Source of the DNA: Bradyrhizobium canariense
GTDB taxonomy: Bacteria > Pseudomonadota > Alphaproteobacteria > Rhizobiales > Xanthobacteraceae
Direction of reading: 5' to 3'
DNA length: 64,000 nt
Assembly (NCBI RefSeq): GCF_019402665.1
Contig: NZ_VSST01000042.1
Coordinates: 224,414-288,413 of the forward strand
Positions 61,406-64,000 of this stretch are shown here, piece by piece. Position 1 is the first letter of the stretch; every line of letters begins with the position of its first letter. Made by a program: the position numbers and the translations under genes. The notes beneath the pieces were generated by a model. That model saw nothing but the letters and a program-made list of their open reading frames with translations. It did not search any database and was not told the origin of the DNA.

Positions 61406-62309
61406 TCACTCCCTCCGAATTGATCGGCTTGTTATTGTTATGGACGGCCATGGCGACTGGTTTACGCGGGATGCGGGCGTTGAAGACGTCGCCCTCTGCG
61501 CCGTCCATCAGGCTGCCGAGCGAACGGCCGAGCGCGACCATCAACGGGGCGACTTCGGCATGCAGACGCTGCTCGTCATACATCGCCGAGAGCAGACCGA
61601 TCGTGATGACAACGAAGGTCTGGTACTGCGGCGACCAGATCGGCACCGCGAGCCCGTTGATGTGCGGGCTCCACAAGCCGCAGGCCACGACATAGCCGCG
61701 CTCATGCAGCGACTGCCGGTTGGCCTCGATGCGGGGCTTGAGGATCTTTGCAGCCTCGGGAGCTTCCCGCTCCATGTCCGCGATGAAGGCATCGCCGACC
61801 TCGGGCGCCAATGCCGCGGTGTAGGCTGCGCCCGCAGCAGTGGAGGCCATCGAGATTCGGCTGCCGGTGCCCTCGTGCAGGCCCAGTGCAGTCGCCGAAC
61901 GCGCGAACTGGAGATAGACCAGATGGAAGCGATCGGGGACGACGAAGCCGACCGTGCCGGGCAATTGCTCAGCGACTTCCTGGAGCCGCTGACGGATCAT
62001 GCTGCGCAGCTGCGCGCCCTTCATCATCGAGGCGCTCATCGCCACAGCGCTTGGACCGATGCGGTATTTCTGATCGCGCGGCAGGTACACGAGCTGACCC
62101 ATCCGCGTTAGCGTGTGCGTGAGCCGCGACACGGTCGAGCGCGGCAGGCCGCAGCGGTTTGAAATTTCGAGATTGCCGAGCCTGCTATCGTGGCCCTCGA
62201 AGCATCGCAACACGTCGAACGCGCGCGACACCACCTGGATGACATCACCCTCACCGGCTTCGCCAGCGAGCGCACCTTGCCTACTCAACCGCTCTGAACG
62301 TCGTCCCAT
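61335..62309 (-). CDS. IclR-family transcriptional regulator
   Basis: 324 residues, longer than the usual 250-280. The N-terminal winged helix contains Ser-Asn-Arg-Cys-Gly-Leu-Pro-Arg-Ser-Thr-Val-Ser-Arg-Leu. The effector domain has the family's Ala-Ala-Gly-Ala-Ala-Tyr and Ala-Val-Pro-Ile-Trp segments. The C-terminal tail of about 45 residues is basic and runs 71 bases into the carboxyltransferase gene. It is divergent from the biotin carrier gene by 94 bases and likely controls both sides of the cluster. Confidence 0.9.
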   Translation of the reverse strand: MGRRSERLSRQGALAGEAGEGDVIQVVSRAFDVLRCFEGHDSRLGNLEISNRCGLPRSTVSRLTHTLTRMGQLVYLPRDQKYRIGPSAVAMSASMMKGAQLRSMIRQRLQEVAEQLPGTVGFVVPDRFHLVYLQFARSATALGLHEGTGSRISMASTAAGAAYTAALAPEVGDAFIADMEREAPEAAKILKPRIEANRQSLHERGYVVACGLWSPHINGLAVPIWSPQYQTFVVITIGLLSAMYDEQRLHAEVAPLMVALGRSLGSLMDGAEGDVFNARIPRKPVAMAVHNNNKPINSEGVNELEAGTRRARPARSLRAGDGRR

Positions 62310-62403
62310 GATCCCTACCGCTTGTTCCGCTGTGCGGAATTAAATTCCGCTTGCGGAAGAAACTACCTCAGGCATTTTGCGACCACAAGAAGAAGGCGAT
62401 GGC

Positions 62404-62625
62404 ATGCCAGAGATTAAGATCGTCACGGAGATCGCGGGTCGCATCTGCTCAACTCCCGTGCAAGTTGGAGGAACCGTTGCGGATGGCGATGAGATTGTGG
62501 TGGTCGAAGCGATGAAGATGGAGATCCCTGTGCTTTCTCCTGCGAGCGGCAAGATCACATCGCTTCTGGTGAAGCTCGACGACGTCGTTGCCGAGGGACA
62601 GACGATCGCGATCGTCGCGAACTGA
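62404..62625 (+). CDS. biotin carboxyl carrier protein (single biotinyl domain)
   Basis: 73 residues from the ATG at 62404, essentially the minimal biotinyl domain. The modification site Glu-Ala-Met-Lys-Met is near residues 35-39, flanked by the symmetric strands Val-Ala-Asp-Gly-Asp and Val-Ala-Glu-Gly-Gln. It lacks the long N-terminal part of the AccB of fatty-acid synthesis, so it is a dedicated carrier, presumably for the carboxyltransferase encoded divergently. The ATG at 62404 lacks a strong ribosome site. Confidence 0.9.
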   Translation: MPEIKIVTEIAGRICSTPVQVGGTVADGDEIVVVEAMKMEIPVLSPASGKITSLLVKLDDVVAEGQTIAIVAN

Positions 62626-62772
62626 CTGCATTACCCGTCGTTTCCGCGACTGCGTTCGCGGTACGCCGTTGCCATCGCCTGATCGCGATGACATGATCCG
62701 TTTCAAACAAAACCTGTTTCAAACAAAGAAAGAAAATCGTCGCGGCAAACGCGAGGATCATTGGAGGGAAAC

Positions 62773-63939
62773 ATGCGTCGTGGGCTGGTCATGCTCGCGC
62801 CTGCTTTGGTGGCGGGCCTTTCTTTTGCGTCTACACGCTATGCATTCGCCGAAGATATCAAGCTGCCGGCGACATTGACGTTCACCGCCTACGACACTGG
62901 CACCGCCGGCTTCAACATCGCGGTCGGCGTCGGCAAAATGATGAAGGACAAATACTCAACCGACGTGCGCGTGCTCCCCGCAGGCAACGACGTCGCGCGT
63001 CTCGCGCCGTTGCGCGCCAAGCGCGCGGTTTCTTCCGCGATGGGATCGGGTACCTATTTCGCGCAAGAAGGCGTGTTCGAGTTCGGCTCCAGGGAATGGG
63101 GCCCGCAACCGCTCCAGATCATGCTCTCATCCGTCGACTGCAATTGCGGCACGCTCGGCGTGGCCGCGGACACAGGCGTGAAGGAGCTCAAGGACCTCAA
63201 GGGAAAGCGCGTCGGCTTCGTCGTCGGCTCGCCGGCGCTGAACCAGAACTCGCTCGCGGTGCTCGCCTTCGCCGGCCTGACGCAGAAGGACGTCAAGGTC
63301 GTCGAGTTCGCAAGCTACGGCGCGATGTGGAAGGGCCTGATCAACAACGACACCGACGCAGCCTTCGGCACCACCATCACCGGCCCCGCCAAGGAAGCCG
63401 AGACCTCGCCGCGCGGCCTGATCTGGCCGCCGCTGCCCGCCAAGGACAAGGAAGGCTGGGCGCGGATGCAGAAGGTCGGCTCGTTCTTCTTCCCGCAGAC
63501 CGCGACCTGCGGCGCCGGCATCTCGCCGGACAAACCGATCGAGCTCGGCAACTACCCCTACCCGATTTTCGTCGCCTACGCCTCGCAAGCCCCCGACCAG
63601 GTCTATGCGATCACCAAAGCGATGATCGTGAACTACGATTCCTACAAGGACGCCGCACCCGGCGCCGGCGGGCTTGCGGCCGATCGCCAGACCAAGAACT
63701 GGGTGGTGCCGGTGCATCCCGGCGCGGTAAAGGCGCTGAAGGAAGCCGGGCAATGGAGCGACGCGCAGGACACGCACAACAACAGACTGATCAAGCGCCA
63801 GGAGGTGCTTGGCGCAGCGTGGACCGACTACGGAAAGTCCAACCCGCCTGCGGATGACAAGGCGTTTCTCGACGGCTGGATGAAAGCGCGTGCCGCAGCG
63901 CTTGCGAAGGCCGACATGCCGAACGGGTTCGAGGAATAA
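62773..63939 (+). CDS. TAXI-family TRAP transporter solute-binding protein
   Basis: 388 residues, ATG after TTGGAGGGAA; an upstream in-frame TTG is rejected because that sequence is the ribosome site. A signal peptide spans residues 1-26, ending Ala-Phe-Ala-Glu. The mature part has the TAXI pattern: Tyr-Asp-Thr-Gly-Thr-Ala-Gly-Phe-Asn near the start, then Leu-Lys-Asp-Leu-Lys-Gly-Lys-Arg-Val-Gly-Phe-Val-Val-Gly-Ser. It binds an unknown substrate in the periplasm and delivers it to a fused membrane permease, whose gene is probably the one starting at 63947. Carboxylates are common TRAP substrates, which would fit the carboxylase nearby. Confidence 0.92.
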   Translation: MRRGLVMLAPALVAGLSFASTRYAFAEDIKLPATLTFTAYDTGTAGFNIAVGVGKMMKDKYSTDVRVLPAGNDVARLAPLRAKRAVSSAMGSGTYFAQEGVFEFGSREWGPQPLQIMLSSVDCNCGTLGVAADTGVKELKDLKGKRVGFVVGSPALNQNSLAVLAFAGLTQKDVKVVEFASYGAMWKGLINNDTDAAFGTTITGPAKEAETSPRGLIWPPLPAKDKEGWARMQKVGSFFFPQTATCGAGISPDKPIELGNYPYPIFVAYASQAPDQVYAITKAMIVNYDSYKDAAPGAGGLAADRQTKNWVVPVHPGAVKALKEAGQWSDAQDTHNNRLIKRQEVLGAAWTDYGKSNPPADDKAFLDGWMKARAAALAKADMPNGFEE

Positions 63940-63946
63940 TTTCGCG

Positions 63947-64000
63947 ATGGGCCTGATGGTTGCCACGCGCGAGCTGCGCTCTCTCCCGCTTGCGAGGGCT
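63947..64000 (+). CDS. start of next gene, probable TRAP transporter permease (partial)
   Basis: An ATG 7 bases after the TAXI stop opens a frame that continues to the window edge; only 18 residues are visible. By position it should be the fused TRAP membrane subunit, but the sequence seen is too short to confirm. Confidence 0.4.
   Translation, partial: MGLMVATRELRSLPLARA

Noticed and set aside
1..64000. tRNA genes, rRNA, CRISPR arrays, transposases
   Set aside because: None was recognised by reading. The repeats seen are palindromic and dispersed, not regularly spaced.

Overview
The window looks like a chromosomal stretch of a Bradyrhizobium-type alphaproteobacterium (Nitrobacteraceae). 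This is inferred from the GC-rich, strongly biased coding frames, the content of aerobic acyl-CoA and oxidoreductase genes, and several families of dispersed palindromic intergenic repeats that I recall from that genus. No rRNA, tRNA, CRISPR array or transposase was recognised.

Left region (1-9300) looks accessory. It holds a truncated DHA2-type MFS exporter, a secreted cupin, a secreted ClpP-fold protein with Ser and His in the catalytic positions, a GMC oxidoreductase, a Dps ferritin and a glutathione-reductase-type flavoenzyme, separated by long non-coding gaps. It ends in a diagnostic scar. The last 46 codons of guaA, stop codon included, occur twice in direct orientation (8058-8197 and 9302-9441), and a single HNH endonuclease gene lies between the copies. 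This is the pattern left by integration of a mobile element into the 3' end of guaA. No integrase is visible in the window.

Core-like region (9300-23050): guaA, SnoaL-like and cupin proteins, a cold-shock protein with its own promoter, long leader and terminator, an RsmB-type rRNA methyltransferase, a MAPEG protein, a membrane protein whose start region appears frameshifted, a metallophosphoesterase, an NADP-dependent reductase, guaB, a second MFS exporter, and the ppx-rlmE pair. guaA and guaB, the two steps from IMP to GMP, lie about 7 kb apart.

Metabolic region (23050-52660): an orphan form-II CoxL-type molybdoenzyme; a hotdog protein; a YaiI-ABC-F pair; a D-threonine-aldolase-like enzyme convergent with a LysR gene that is divergent from an MFS gene; then a long minus-strand block for valine and branched acyl-CoA breakdown (mmsA, acyl-CoA dehydrogenase, 3-hydroxyisobutyryl-CoA hydrolase, mmsB, acyl-CoA synthetase, MaoC hydratase, SDR). 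A LysR gene faces mmsA across a perfect inverted repeat. Next come a TetR/thioesterase/enoyl-CoA hydratase/thiolase group, an MFS carrier convergent with an OprB-type porin, a CorA-type channel, an acetoacetate decarboxylase and a patatin-like lipase.

Right region (52660-64000): a roughly 0.6 kb non-coding repeat element, a secreted protein with a CHAP/NlpC-like Cys-His pattern, a translationally coupled pair of KaiC-like double ATPase and hybrid histidine kinase, a second GMC oxidoreductase, a 39-residue membrane protein, and a divergent carboxylation and uptake cluster. That cluster comprises an acyl-CoA carboxyltransferase with an overlapping IclR regulator on one strand, and a 73-residue biotin carrier, a TAXI-TRAP binding protein and the start of a further gene on the other.
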